A DNA stretch of 64,000 nt from assembly GCF_015690355.1 (NCBI RefSeq), contig NZ_JADPRT010000003.1:310001-374000 (forward strand), written 5' to 3'. Position numbers and translations under genes: made by a program. The stretch comes from Streptacidiphilus fuscans (GTDB taxonomy: Bacteria; Actinomycetota; Actinomycetes; Streptomycetales; Streptomycetaceae). Below the pieces are notes generated by a model that made no database searches, was not told the DNA's origin, and worked only from the letters and a program-made list of their open reading frames with translations. Below, piece after piece: positions 36,937 to 46,700 of this stretch (position 1 is its first letter; each line of letters opens with the position of its first letter).

Positions 36937-37629
36937 GTGGCACAGCACGCTGCAGGAGCAACGCGACACGCGGTACGACACGCCGAGCGACGCGGGGACC
37001 GGCCCGCGCAAACGCCCACGGAAGCGCCCGCGAATCCCCTCGCGGATTCGCTCGAGGCCGCGTCCTCCGAGCCGCACCGCCCGCCCGGCCAGGGCCGCGC
37101 GGAACGCTCGCCCGCCCGGCACGGCGTCCGCCCGGTGGTCAAGCGCACCGCCCGCGCGATCCTGCTGGACCAGGGGCCCGACGGCCTGGAGCTGGTCATG
37201 ATCAAACGGACCAAGCCCGGCAAGCAGCCCTACTGGATCACCCCGGGCGGCGGGATGGAGCCGACCGACGCCTCCGTGGTCGCCGCCCTCCACCGTGAGC
37301 TCTCCGAGGAACTGGGCGGCAAGGCGCGGGACATCGTCCCCGCCTTCGTCGACACCGTCTCCCACACGCACCACGAGGACGGCCGCGAACTGCACCCGCA
37401 CGGCGTGAAGATCCAGCACTTCTTCGTCTGCCGTCTGGCCTCGATGGACCTCTCGCGCCGGCACGGACCCGAGGTGGACGAGCCCAACGGCGAGTACGAG
37501 ATTGTCCGGCTGCCCTTCACCCGCGAGGGCGTCACCTCCGTCAACGTGGTGCCGCCGTCGCTGCGGGCCTATCTGGCGGCCAACATCGAAGGCGTGACCG
37601 CCCTCCTCGCGGACGACCTCGGCGCCTGA
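36937..37629 (+). CDS. NUDIX hydrolase
   Basis: The NUDIX box is complete: GGGMEPTDASVVAALHRELS followed by EELGG, giving Gx5Ex7REUxEExGU. NUDIX enzymes hydrolyse nucleoside diphosphates linked to another group; the substrate is unknown. The catalytic domain begins near VVKRTARAILLDQ; the preceding ~65 residues are Arg/Ala/Pro-rich and probably disordered or not translated. GTG 36937, GTG 36934 and GTG 37135 are all possible starts, none with a clear ribosome-binding site, so the N-terminus is uncertain. It is divergent from ssgR. Confidence 0.8.
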   Translation: MAQHAAGATRHAVRHAERRGDRPAQTPTEAPANPLADSLEAASSEPHRPPGQGRAERSPARHGVRPVVKRTARAILLDQGPDGLELVMIKRTKPGKQPYWITPGGGMEPTDASVVAALHRELSEELGGKARDIVPAFVDTVSHTHHEDGRELHPHGVKIQHFFVCRLASMDLSRRHGPEVDEPNGEYEIVRLPFTREGVTSVNVVPPSLRAYLAANIEGVTALLADDLGA

Positions 37630-37677
37630 GCGCCTGGTCGCCTGGTCACCCGATGACCCTGAGCGCCTGACGGAGGC

Positions 37678-39654
37678 TCAGGTGCCGGACCCGGCCTCGG
37701 CCCCGGACTCCGTCCCGGACGAGTCGAGGTCGTCGTGGATCCGCTCGGCCGGAACGCCCGCGCTGAGCAGCATCGCGCGCACCCGCCGGATCATCGCCGA
37801 CGGCCCGCTGAGGCAGGCCTCGTACCCCTCCCACGGACCGAACCGGGCCAGCACCTCGGACACCATCCCGCGTTCCGGCTTCCCGTCGACAAGATCCGCA
37901 GGGTCAGCAGGACCAGCAGGGTCAGCGGCGTCCGCAGCCGCCGCTGCCGTGCCCGCCGGAAGCGCTCGCAGCGTGGCGGCCGAAGTCGACGCGGCTCCGG
38001 GGAAGTCGGCGAACTCGGGCTCCGACAACGACGTCCGCACCGTCAGCCACGGCAGCGCCCGGTCCAACTCCCGTAGCCCGGCGTCCGCGTAGCAGTCCTC
38101 GGCGCGGCGCGCGCCGTAGAAGACCTCGACGCGGCGGCGCGTCCCCGCCTTGGCCAGCTCCTCCACGATGGCGATGATCGCGCCGATCCCCGTGCCACCG
38201 CCGACCAGCAGCAGCGGCTCGGGCGCGGCGGGATCGACCACCATCGAGCCGCTCGGCGGACCCAGCCGCACCACGTCGCCCGGCTGCGCCCGGTGCACCA
38301 GCGCGTTGCTCACCCAGCCCGCCGGAACCGCCTTGACGTGGAAGCGCAGCAGCCCGTTCTCGCCCTCGGGAGCGGACGCCATGGAGAACCGACGCCACAC
38401 CCGCGGCCACCACGGCACCTCGACGTCCGCGTACTGCCCGGCCTGGTACGGGTAGGGCTGGTCCGTGCTGAGCGTCACCACGGCCACGTCCCGGCCGACC
38501 CGCTCGACGGAGCGCACCTCCCCCTGCCACCAGGCCGGTGAACTCTGCGCCTCCCTGGCCGCCGCGGCCATCATCACCTGCGAGATCACCGCGAAGACCT
38601 TGGACCAGGCCCGCCCGGTCGCTGCGGTCCACTCCCGTCCGCAGTAACGTTCCAGCGCCGCCAGCAGCGCGGAGCAGACGGGTGCGTAGTGCTCGTCCCG
38701 CACCCCGTACTTGCGGTGGCTGCGGGCCAGCCCCTCCAGGTACTCGACCAGCTGCGGCGGATCGTCCGCCGCGCGACCGGCCTCCAGCAGCGCACGGAAC
38801 AGCCGGTCGCGGTGCACGTCCATCGCGGCCGGGAAGAGCGCCCGCAACTCCGGACGCTCCAGGAAAAGCACGGCGTAGAAGTGCGCCGTGGCCCGGTCCG
38901 CGATCGGCTCGATCTGGCTGAGGCTCCGTCGGATCAGCACGATGTCCTGCGGTGTCGGCCCGACAGGCCCTCTCGGCATGACCCCCGCGCTGCCCGCCTG
39001 AGCGGCCGGGGTTCCGCTTCCAGCTGCGGTCCTGGCACCGGCCGAGGCTGCTGTCTCCGCCCCGCGTCCCACCGTGGACTGGCGCTGACGGGACGCCAGC
39101 GGCACGACCGCGACCACCGATCCGGGCAACGGCAGCGGAGGCGGCGGCAACGGGGCCGTCGAGATCCCGGACGGGACCGGCACCGGGGCAGGGACGATCG
39201 GCATCGGCGGTACCGGTTGCGCGGGAGCCACGGGCACTGTCCACGCCCGACTCCACGCATCGTCGGGCCCGGCCCAGTTCAGCGCGGGAGCATCGGTGAA
39301 CATCGGACTGTAGTCCGGCCGTAGCGCCAAAGCCTGCCCAGGCCCGGACGCCTCCGCGTCCCGCGCGCCGTGGTCCTGCTGGTCCTGAAGCTGCGAGGCG
39401 GGCGCCTCGGACTCGCGTTCAGGAGCCGCCCCGGGCCCGGAGTCGGGCTCCTCGTGCGGACCCGACTCCGCTTCCTGCTCCAGGAGCGCCGGCTCCCGGA
39501 ACAGCAGTTCGGAGACGTCCGCGGTCGGCGGGCGGGTCAGCTCCAGAGCCGCCGTGGACGGCCCGGGAGCGGCCTTGGCCGCGTCCACCCGCCTCTCCGC
39601 CCGGAGCTGTCGGCGAGGACGACCGTTTCGATTGAGAGCGCTTCCGATCGACAC
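37678..39654 (-). CDS. Flavohaemoglobin-like protein with long disordered N-terminus
   Basis: The 658-residue protein ends in a globin domain (about residues 240-375; TPQDIVLIRRSLSQIEPIAD at its start, with the haem His probably in RSHRKYGV) and an FNR-type reductase with FAD (RRFSMASAP) and NAD (VGGGTGIGAIIAIVEEL) sites. Such proteins turn nitric oxide into nitrate using O2 and NAD(P)H. Typical flavohaemoglobins are about 400 residues; here some 235 residues of Pro/Ala/Glu-rich, low-complexity sequence precede the globin. An additional Ala/Gly/Asp-rich insertion lies in the NAD domain (about 570-600). GTG 39654 with GGGAG upstream is chosen; a TTG start 69 bp upstream is less likely. Confidence 0.82.
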   Translation of the reverse strand: MSIGSALNRNGRPRRQLRAERRVDAAKAAPGPSTAALELTRPPTADVSELLFREPALLEQEAESGPHEEPDSGPGAAPERESEAPASQLQDQQDHGARDAEASGPGQALALRPDYSPMFTDAPALNWAGPDDAWSRAWTVPVAPAQPVPPMPIVPAPVPVPSGISTAPLPPPPLPLPGSVVAVVPLASRQRQSTVGRGAETAASAGARTAAGSGTPAAQAGSAGVMPRGPVGPTPQDIVLIRRSLSQIEPIADRATAHFYAVLFLERPELRALFPAAMDVHRDRLFRALLEAGRAADDPPQLVEYLEGLARSHRKYGVRDEHYAPVCSALLAALERYCGREWTAATGRAWSKVFAVISQVMMAAAAREAQSSPAWWQGEVRSVERVGRDVAVVTLSTDQPYPYQAGQYADVEVPWWPRVWRRFSMASAPEGENGLLRFHVKAVPAGWVSNALVHRAQPGDVVRLGPPSGSMVVDPAAPEPLLLVGGGTGIGAIIAIVEELAKAGTRRRVEVFYGARRAEDCYADAGLRELDRALPWLTVRTSLSEPEFADFPGAASTSAATLRALPAGTAAAAADAADPAGPADPADLVDGKPERGMVSEVLARFGPWEGYEACLSGPSAMIRRVRAMLLSAGVPAERIHDDLDSSGTESGAEAGSGT

Positions 39655-39760
39655 CTGGGGGTTCTCCCGTCGGATCCGTGCTGCTCTCCGCAGAGTGGCA
39701 CGGGTGCACAGTTGATCCGACAAATAGCGGCAAGAAGGGGGCGCATCCGCCCCCTGCGCG

Positions 39761-40117
39761 CTACGCTGCCGCGCGCGCCCGCTCCAACGCCTCCGTCACC
39801 TCCTGTCCCAGGCGACGCTTGGGCCGCGCGCCCACCACGGTCCAGATGGGTTCGCCCTGCTGAAAGAGCATCATGGTCGGCATCGACAGCACCCCGTAGG
39901 CCGACTGCGTGCCGCCGTTCGCGTCGACGTCGATCGTCACCACCCGCAGCTCCTCGCGTCGCTCTTCGGCCAGCTGCGCCAGCACCGGCGCCATCATCCG
40001 GCACGGCGGGCACCACGCCGCCGTGAACTCCACCAGCACCGGCTTCTCGCTCGCCAGCACCTCGGCCGCGAAGTCCGCGTCGGTCACCTCGGCGACCAGC
40101 TCACTCGTCCCCGCCAT
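39761..40117 (-). CDS. Thioredoxin-family protein (CPPC active site)
   Basis: The 118-residue protein is a single thioredoxin domain. Its active site is WCPPC (FTAAWCPPCRMM) instead of the classical WCGPC, and the cis-proline is in SMPTMMLF. CPPC thioredoxins are common in actinobacteria and tend to have altered redox potential. GAGGGAG precedes ATG 40117. The MerR gene is 106 bp upstream on the same strand, so the pair may form an operon or a regulator-target unit. Confidence 0.88.
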   Translation of the reverse strand: MAGTSELVAEVTDADFAAEVLASEKPVLVEFTAAWCPPCRMMAPVLAQLAEERREELRVVTIDVDANGGTQSAYGVLSMPTMMLFQQGEPIWTVVGARPKRRLGQEVTEALERARAAA

Positions 40118-40223
40118 CGGTCCACTCCCTCTCGCTCGTCCTCGTCGCCCATATCGGTAGAACGGCTGCACGGCTGCACGGCCTCGCGACTTCGTGGCTA
40201 CCGGCCTCGCGGCCGTACCCGCC

Positions 40224-40625
40224 TCACTCCGCGTCGAGCTCGCACCGGGCCGGCGGCGGCTCGTCGGCCGTCACCGCGACCTCGGCACGGGCCAGCTGGG
40301 CCCCGACCTGGTCCCGCACCTCGCGCAGCCGCTCGATGCAGGAGTCCAACTCGGCCAGCTTGCGGCGGTAGACGTCGAGCGAAGCCGGGCAGGAGTCACC
40401 GCTCGGGTGCCCCGCACGCAGACACTCGACGAAGGGCCGGGTCTCCTCCAGCTCGAACCCGAAGTCCTGGAGCAGCCGGATCTGCCGCAGCAGCCGAAGG
40501 TCGTCCTCGTCGTAACTGCGGTAGCCGTTGCCGCCGCGTCGCGCGGTCAGCAGACCGCGCGTCTCGTAGTACCGCAGCGTCCGGGTCGTCGTTCCGGCCC
40601 GCCGCGCCAGCTCACCGATGCGCAT
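40224..40625 (-). CDS. MerR-family regulator
   Basis: The 133-residue protein has the MerR HTH (MRIGELARRAGTTTRTLRYY at the N-terminus), a dimerisation helix (about 80-118) and a short C-terminus. Cysteines occur in FVECLRAGH, GDSCPASL, SCIERL and RCELDAE, so metal or redox sensing is possible, though the spacing does not match SoxR, CueR or ZntR closely. ATG 40625 fits the family start. It precedes the thioredoxin gene on the same strand, and regulation of that gene is a reasonable guess. Confidence 0.85.
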   Translation of the reverse strand: MRIGELARRAGTTTRTLRYYETRGLLTARRGGNGYRSYDEDDLRLLRQIRLLQDFGFELEETRPFVECLRAGHPSGDSCPASLDVYRRKLAELDSCIERLREVRDQVGAQLARAEVAVTADEPPPARCELDAE

Positions 40626-40728
40626 GTCTTCGACGTTAGACCTTGCCCCTGACGTCAACGCCAGCACGCTGTCCCGAGCAGGTCGAGGCTCGATGTCCGA
40701 GGCCCGAGGGCCGACGCCCGGCGTCGAC

Positions 40729-41580
40729 TCAGGCGCGCGAAGTGTTCGCCTGCGCACTCTGCCGCAGGATGGCCGGGAGGGTCAGCTCCGCGTACGTGGC
40801 GTTCATCGCCGCGACCAGCGCGTCGGCGTCGTCCGGGTGGGCGGCCAACTGCGTGTCGAACTCCCGCAGGTAGTCGCCGGTGAAGGCGAGCACCCGGCGG
40901 GCGTCGTCGTCCTGGCCGGGCGCACGGTGACCGGCGACCAGCCGCTCCGGGCCGAGGCCGCGCACCGTCTCCAGACCGGCGAGCCAGTCCGAGCGCTCCT
41001 CGGGCGTGGTGTCAGCGGTCCAGACATGGGTGCCGTTGAAGACCACGTCGCCCGCGATCACCGTCTTCGCCCCCGGGACATGGACGACGGTGGAGGCGTC
41101 GCAGTCGCCCTGACCGATGTCCAGCACGTGCACCTCCGCGCCGTCGACCCGGAGCGTGCCCGCCGGCAGCGGGCCGGGGACGATCGGCGCGGAGGTCACG
41201 TCGTCCCCGAAGACCTGCCGCCACTGGGCGACCTTGGCCAGCCCGGTCCGGGTGATCGCATCGATCACCACCGGGTCCGCGTAGACGGGCGTGCCCGGGA
41301 AGAGGCGGAGCACCTCCTCGGTGCCGAAGTAGTGCTCCGGATGCGGGTGGGTGATCACGATCGCGCTGAGCGACCGCGCCCGACCGGCGATCCATTCGGC
41401 CAGCTCACGGCCGGCGCTCCGGGTCAGCTGGGTGTCGACGAGCACGGCGTGCTCCGGACCGAGGATCAGCGAGGAGGTGGCGAAGTACGCCCCCTCGGGC
41501 CCGGTGAACACCTCGACCTCGACCTCGATCGCTCCTTGAACGCCGGCCGTGCCCTCGTTGCCGTCGGTGTCCTTCGCCAT
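40729..41580 (-). CDS. MBL-fold metallo-hydrolase
   Basis: The 283-residue protein has the metallo-beta-lactamase fold: THPHPEHYFGTEEVL (the HxHxDH motif with Glu in place of Asp), DIGQGDCDAS, VIAGDVVFNGTH (bridging Asp) and VAGHRAPG (final His). The substrate is unknown; the family includes thiol hydrolases, lactonases and oxidoreductase partners. GAAGAGG precedes ATG 41580; a longer frame lacks support. It is on the same strand as the MerR and thioredoxin genes but over 100 bp from them. Confidence 0.85.
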   Translation of the reverse strand: MAKDTDGNEGTAGVQGAIEVEVEVFTGPEGAYFATSSLILGPEHAVLVDTQLTRSAGRELAEWIAGRARSLSAIVITHPHPEHYFGTEEVLRLFPGTPVYADPVVIDAITRTGLAKVAQWRQVFGDDVTSAPIVPGPLPAGTLRVDGAEVHVLDIGQGDCDASTVVHVPGAKTVIAGDVVFNGTHVWTADTTPEERSDWLAGLETVRGLGPERLVAGHRAPGQDDDARRVLAFTGDYLREFDTQLAAHPDDADALVAAMNATYAELTLPAILRQSAQANTSRA

Positions 41581-41699
41581 CGCCCAGCCTCTTCCAGCTC
41601 GTCCAGCCGGCTCGTCCCGGCTCACCGGCGTCCGGCACCTACCGCCGCGGACACAGGTCCATCGGCATCATGGCAAATTCCACCGGTTCGTCAGGGATT

Positions 41700-43157
41700 T
41701 CACCACTTCTCGGCGCGCCAGCCAGCCGGGTCGACCGCGCCGGGGGTGGGCCCGTCGAGGGGGTACGGCTCCCGGGTCAGCACGAAGGTGCCCATGTCCA
41801 GGTGGCTGATCCCGGCTTCCCGTCCCGCCTCGGCCGCCATGTCGGCGCTGCGCACCACGCGCATCGTCTCGCCGTGCCAGTAGCCGCCCGTCACCGTCCA
41901 GGTATCGCCGTCCCATGCCTCACCGTCGGCCGGACGCAGCAGCGAGACCCGCTCGCGCGGGGCTGCCAACTGGACCAGCTCCAGCTCGTTCTCGCCGACC
42001 AGGCGCAGCCCGCACGCGGTCGGTCCCCAGTACCAGGGGCCGGTCAGCGCCAGCACCGCCGGATCGCAGGAGCTCAGCGGGCGCCACGGCTCGGGGAAGT
42101 CCGGCTCCCGCTCGGCGACGATGCCGACCAGGTCGGCGGCGAGGTCGCTGACGCTGAAGTTCGCGGCCGAGGTGGTGTTGGTCAGCACCACCGCGCCCAA
42201 CCGCTCCTCCGGAGCGATCCACAGCGCGGCCAGGAAGCCGGGCATGGAACCGGTGTGCCCAGCCAACGCCAGCGTGCCGGTGCGGTTCAGGGCCAGACCG
42301 AGGCCGTAACCGTCCTCGCCCGGGGCCTGCGGCTCGCGCATCTCGGCGAGCGTGGCCGCCGACAGCACCCGGTCGTCCCCCGCCGCAAGGAACCCTGCCC
42401 AGCGGAGCAAGTCGTCGACGGTGGACCAGAGTTGCCCGGCCGGAGCCATCCGCCCGGTCTGCTGCAACGGCTCGGCGAGGATCACGTCCGCCCACGGATG
42501 CACGGCCCAGCCACCCGCGTGCGGCGCCTCCGGGAGGGCCGAGGTCCGTCGCATCCCGAGAGGGCTCAGCACCTCGCGGTGCAGCACGGTGTACCAGTCG
42601 TCGCCCCGCAACCGCTCCACCAGCGCGCCCAGCAGGCCGAATCCGACGTTGGAGTAGTGGAACACCCGCCCGGACTCATGCCGAAGCGGCGGGTCCTGCA
42701 GCAGGTCCGCGAGCTCGGGACGCAGCGATCCGTCGGTCCGCTCCCACCACGGCCCCGGCGGCTCCGCCGACAACCCGGACGTGTGCGACAGCAACTGGCG
42801 AACGGTCAGCTCCCCGGCGCCCGGGCCGACGTCCGGCACGTGCTCACCGAGCCGGTCCGACAGGCGGAGCAAGCCCTCGTCCCGGAGGCGCAGCACCAGC
42901 ACCGCCACAAAGGTCTTGGTGATCGAGCCGATCCGGAACTGCACGTCCGTGGTGGGCACATGGCCGTCGACCATGCTGCGCGCGCCCCACCAGAGCGGCT
43001 CCCCGTCCCGCAGCACGCCCGCGACGACGCCGGGCAGCCGCGCGTCGCGCTGGGCCACCGAGATCCGATGGGCAAGGGCACGCCGGGTCTCCGGCAGCAG
43101 GTCGGTGAAGTCGTCGTCACCGACGACATGGCGAGAGTGAGTCTTCGACGTGGGCAT
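41700..43157 (-). CDS. Serine hydrolase, class C beta-lactamase/PBP4-like
   Basis: The 485-residue protein has the SxxK motif in GSITKTFVAVLVLR, YSN in VFHYSNVGFGLLG, and HTG in ALAGHTGSMPG, so it is a penicillin-binding-protein-like serine hydrolase or esterase. A C-terminal beta domain (about 365-485) is of the type appended to D-aminopeptidase/EstB-like enzymes. No signal peptide is visible, favouring a cytoplasmic esterase or peptidase over antibiotic resistance. ATG 43157 matches family starts. A conserved palindromic repeat element lies directly upstream at 43212-43261. Confidence 0.85.
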   Translation of the reverse strand: MPTSKTHSRHVVGDDDFTDLLPETRRALAHRISVAQRDARLPGVVAGVLRDGEPLWWGARSMVDGHVPTTDVQFRIGSITKTFVAVLVLRLRDEGLLRLSDRLGEHVPDVGPGAGELTVRQLLSHTSGLSAEPPGPWWERTDGSLRPELADLLQDPPLRHESGRVFHYSNVGFGLLGALVERLRGDDWYTVLHREVLSPLGMRRTSALPEAPHAGGWAVHPWADVILAEPLQQTGRMAPAGQLWSTVDDLLRWAGFLAAGDDRVLSAATLAEMREPQAPGEDGYGLGLALNRTGTLALAGHTGSMPGFLAALWIAPEERLGAVVLTNTTSAANFSVSDLAADLVGIVAEREPDFPEPWRPLSSCDPAVLALTGPWYWGPTACGLRLVGENELELVQLAAPRERVSLLRPADGEAWDGDTWTVTGGYWHGETMRVVRSADMAAEAGREAGISHLDMGTFVLTREPYPLDGPTPGAVDPAGWRAEKW

Positions 43158-43211
43158 GCGCCGACGCTAACGCCCTGGGGGTGACCACCGGAAACGAATT
43201 GCCGCGACCGC

Positions 43212-43261
43212 GGACCAAGATCACCAACTGTCACACGCGTGACACTTGACGATCTTGATCC
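43212..43261. repeat. Dispersed palindromic element, copy 1
   Basis: Outer arms GGACCAAGATC (43212-43222) and GATCTTGATCC (43251-43261) flank an inner palindrome containing CAACTGTCACACGCGTGACA. It abuts the stop codon of the YqeY-like gene on the - strand. The same core recurs at 54554-54629 and 61625-61668. Confidence 0.85.
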
Positions 43262-43262
43262 C

Positions 43263-43649
43263 TCAATCGCCGAACGCCACCAGCACATTGAGCTCGGCCC
43301 GCAACCGCTCGGCCTGCTCACCGCGCCCGGCCCGCTCACATGCCTCGACAGCGGCCTCCCGCTCGGCGACCTCGGCCCGCACGATCGCACGCACGTCCGC
43401 CTCCGTCAGCACCCGCCTGTCGACCTCCGCAGCGCCAACCCCGAGCGGGGTCGCCTCGATCGCCAACGACCCGGGCCGCTCACCCTCCGCCCGCCCGGGC
43501 TCGGGCCGCTCGACCGCCTCCGCGTTCTCGATCGCCCCCAACGTCGCCCGCAGCACAGACGCGGCCACCCGGTCCCGCCCCTTGAGCGCCACCGTCAGAG
43601 CATCCCGCAGCCGCTGCCGGATCGGCACCACGGTCTCGTTCGTCGTCAT
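43263..43649 (-). CDS. GatB/YqeY-like domain protein
   Basis: The 128-residue helical protein resembles the N-terminal part of YqeY/GatB tail domains: IRQRLRDALTVALKGRDRVA followed by SVLRATLGAIENAEAV, then LTEADVRAIVRAEVAEREAAVEACERAGR. YqeY-like proteins may bind tRNA, but their function is unproven. ATG 43649. The 98 bp separating it from dnaB contains no feature I recognise. Confidence 0.75.
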   Translation of the reverse strand: MTTNETVVPIRQRLRDALTVALKGRDRVAASVLRATLGAIENAEAVERPEPGRAEGERPGSLAIEATPLGVGAAEVDRRVLTEADVRAIVRAEVAEREAAVEACERAGRGEQAERLRAELNVLVAFGD

Positions 43650-43747
43650 CCTGCGACGCTATCGCGCAGCCACGTCCACGAGCAGCGCATTTCCCCTTGC
43701 GCACCGAACTTGCCCAGGCGCGAACCACACAGGTCCGCGCGCGGCAC

Positions 43748-46700
43748 TCAGCTCTGCGCCATGTCCACAAACCGCGAGTAGTGCCCCTGGAACGCCACCG
43801 TGATCGTGGCCGTCGGACCGTTACGGTGCTTGGCCACGATCAGGTCCGCCTCACCCGCACGTGGGGACTCCTTCTCGTACGCGTCCTCGCGGTGCAGCAG
43901 GATGACCATGTCCGCGTCCTGCTCAATGCTGTTGTGCAGGATGACCCCGTCCGCGATGAAGTTGTGCGTCCCGAGCACCGTCGCATCGAAGACGGGCTGT
44001 TCACCCAGCGACTCGATCTCGACGATCCGGTCCCAGGCCACATCGCTGGTGGCCAGCAGGTCCAGCTCGGCGTCCTGCAGGATGCTCGCCACCCGGGCAA
44101 GACGCTGCCTGCTCGGCGCTGACTTGTACAGCGAACTGCCGCAGTACGCCGTGCCCAACTGCTGCTGGAAGGCGCGCGTGGTGACAGATCGTTCCACCAT
44201 GGCCTCACGCACACGGTCCCAGACCTGGACCGGAATGGTGTCCAGATTGGTGTTGGCGGCCACTGCGGCAAGCCGGTACAGGGCAGCCCCGACGCGCTCG
44301 CCGCGCGCGCCGTGCACCCCGACGTCGTGAAGGAAGAGGCGCTGGTCCGTCACGCCGGAGACGTCGACCGTCCACCCTGGCCGACCCTTGGTGTTGCCGA
44401 CCGCCCTGAGTCGGGCCTGCACATCGACGCGGAGCAGCAACTGCTGCAGATCCCGCGCCAAACGCTCCGACGTGGTCGTGTAGTAGACACGCACCGCGCC
44501 GGAGTTGGAGACCGTGACCGACCCGTCCGTCGCCCACAGGTGGCGCAGGAACAGACGGATCTGCTCGTCGGGAAGCCCGAACACCTCCGCCGGAAGGAAC
44601 TTCTCGTGCGCACGCTTGCCGTACAGACCGAACCGGTCCAGCCACGCCGCGATCGGATTGCGGCGACCGTGCGTCAGGTGGTGCGGGGACGGCAGGTAGA
44701 CATGCGACCAGGTGCCCTGCGCAACGCGGCGCGGGGTGATGCCGAAGTGCGCGGCAGCCTGCTCCACGGCGGCCAGGTTGGCCGGATCCGCGCTGGTGTA
44801 GTGGATCGGCTGCCTGGGCGCTACGCACCCGTCACCCAGCAGGTGCGCCAGCATGACCACCTCGGCGTCGGCCCACGCCACGACCGATGACGGAGCGGGC
44901 ATCTTGCGGGGCGTCGCCACACGGGTGTCCACGGCCAGCTCACCCAGTGGCTTCCACCCGTCATACGTGAGGAACGGGTGGTTGGCCGTCGCCTCCACCA
45001 CCCGGCCCGAGGCGAGCCGCACCCGGAAGACCTCCTTGGTGCCGCTCGGGAACGCGTGCGTCAAGGTCCTCGGCACCAGGCACAGCCGCTCGTCCACCGA
45101 CCACACCGGGATGTCCCGGGCACCGGTGGCCAGCAGCTCCCCGATGGTCACCTCGGCCCCGGTGTCGGCCCGCAGCAGCCGCGTGGACGCGGGAACACAG
45201 CCCGACTCACGCAGGTCGGAGACCATCGGCCGCTTGTCGGTGCGCTGCTCGGGACCACGGTTCAGCTGCGACAGCGCGATGACCGGCAGCTCCAGCTCCT
45301 TGGCCAGCAGCTTGAGGTTTCGGGACATCTCCGAGACCTCCTGCTGCCGGCTCTCGGCCCGCCGCGAGCCGCCGTTCTGCATCAGCTGGAGGTAGTCGAT
45401 GACCACCAACCGCAGGTCGTTGCGCTGCTTGAGGCGACGGCACTTGGCCCGGATCTCCATCATCGACAGGTTCGGCGAATCGTCGATGTAGAGCGGCGAG
45501 TCGTTCAGGTCCTGCATCCGGCGCGCCAGACGCGTCCAGTCCTCGTCCGTCATGGCGCCCGTACGCATGTGGTGCAGCGCGACCCTCGCCTCCGCGGAGA
45601 GCAGACGCATGGCGATCTCGTTGCGCCCCATCTCCAGGGAGAAGAAGACGCTCGGGATCTTGTGCTTGATCGAGGCGGAACGCGCGAAGTCCAGCGCCAG
45701 CGTGGAGTTGTGGACGACGATGTCGTCCGCGACGAAGTTGTGCGTGCCGTCCACCGTGAGGTCGAAGACCTCTGCCTCACCCGCCGGGGTCACCGACTCG
45801 ATCCGGTCCCACTGCACGTCGGACGTGGCGATGTCGGCGAGCGTCTGCGACTCCAACGCCTTTGCCAGCTCCAGCAACCGGTGACGGCTGAGCTGCTGGC
45901 CGACATGCCAGTTGTGGTTGCGCGGGCGTCCCGTCCTGGCGCTGATCTCGGCCCAACTGCGGTCGCCCTTCTCGGCCTTGATCAGCTCCCAGACCTCTCC
46001 GGGGATCAGGTCGAGGTTCGGCTGACCGACCCGCTCGCCACAGGCCGCCAGCACCTCCTCGACCTGCCGCTCCTTGGAGAAGATCCCGACCCGCGCGGCG
46101 AACGTGCGGATCTGGTCGATGTCATGGATCAGCACCTGGAACGCGGGCCGCCGCTCGCCCTGGTACGCCACGGTCCGCTCGACGACCTTCGCCACGATCC
46201 CGAGCCGCAGCAACAGGTGCGCGACATCGCGAGCGAGCCGCTCGCTGACCGAGCAGTACCCGATCTGGGGCTGGTTGCCTGGCTCGGAGACCGACGCCCA
46301 GCCGTCGGTCGCGTAGAGACGCGAGAGGAAGAGCGCGATCTGCGCCTCGGGGAGGCGAAAGATGTCGCCGGGGATGAACTTGGTGTGGCTGTTCGTCCCC
46401 ATCAGCCCCCATGCCTTCAGCCGCAAGGTCAGCTGGTTGGCGCCCGGTACCGCGGAGGTGAAATTCACCCGGCACGGATGAACGTGGTCCTTCACCCCGC
46501 TGCGGGGGCAGTCGGCATCACTACAAGGCCGGTCGACGGACAGAACGGGCCGGACCAACAGCTCTCGTGCCCACGCGGAGGCGTCCTGTCGAATGGTCTC
46601 GGAACAGGCCGTCAGCTCCGGTGTGGCCCGACAGAGCGAACCGTCACCCAACAGATAACCCGTCAGGGCGATCAATGCACTGGGCAATTCGAGGGAAGGC

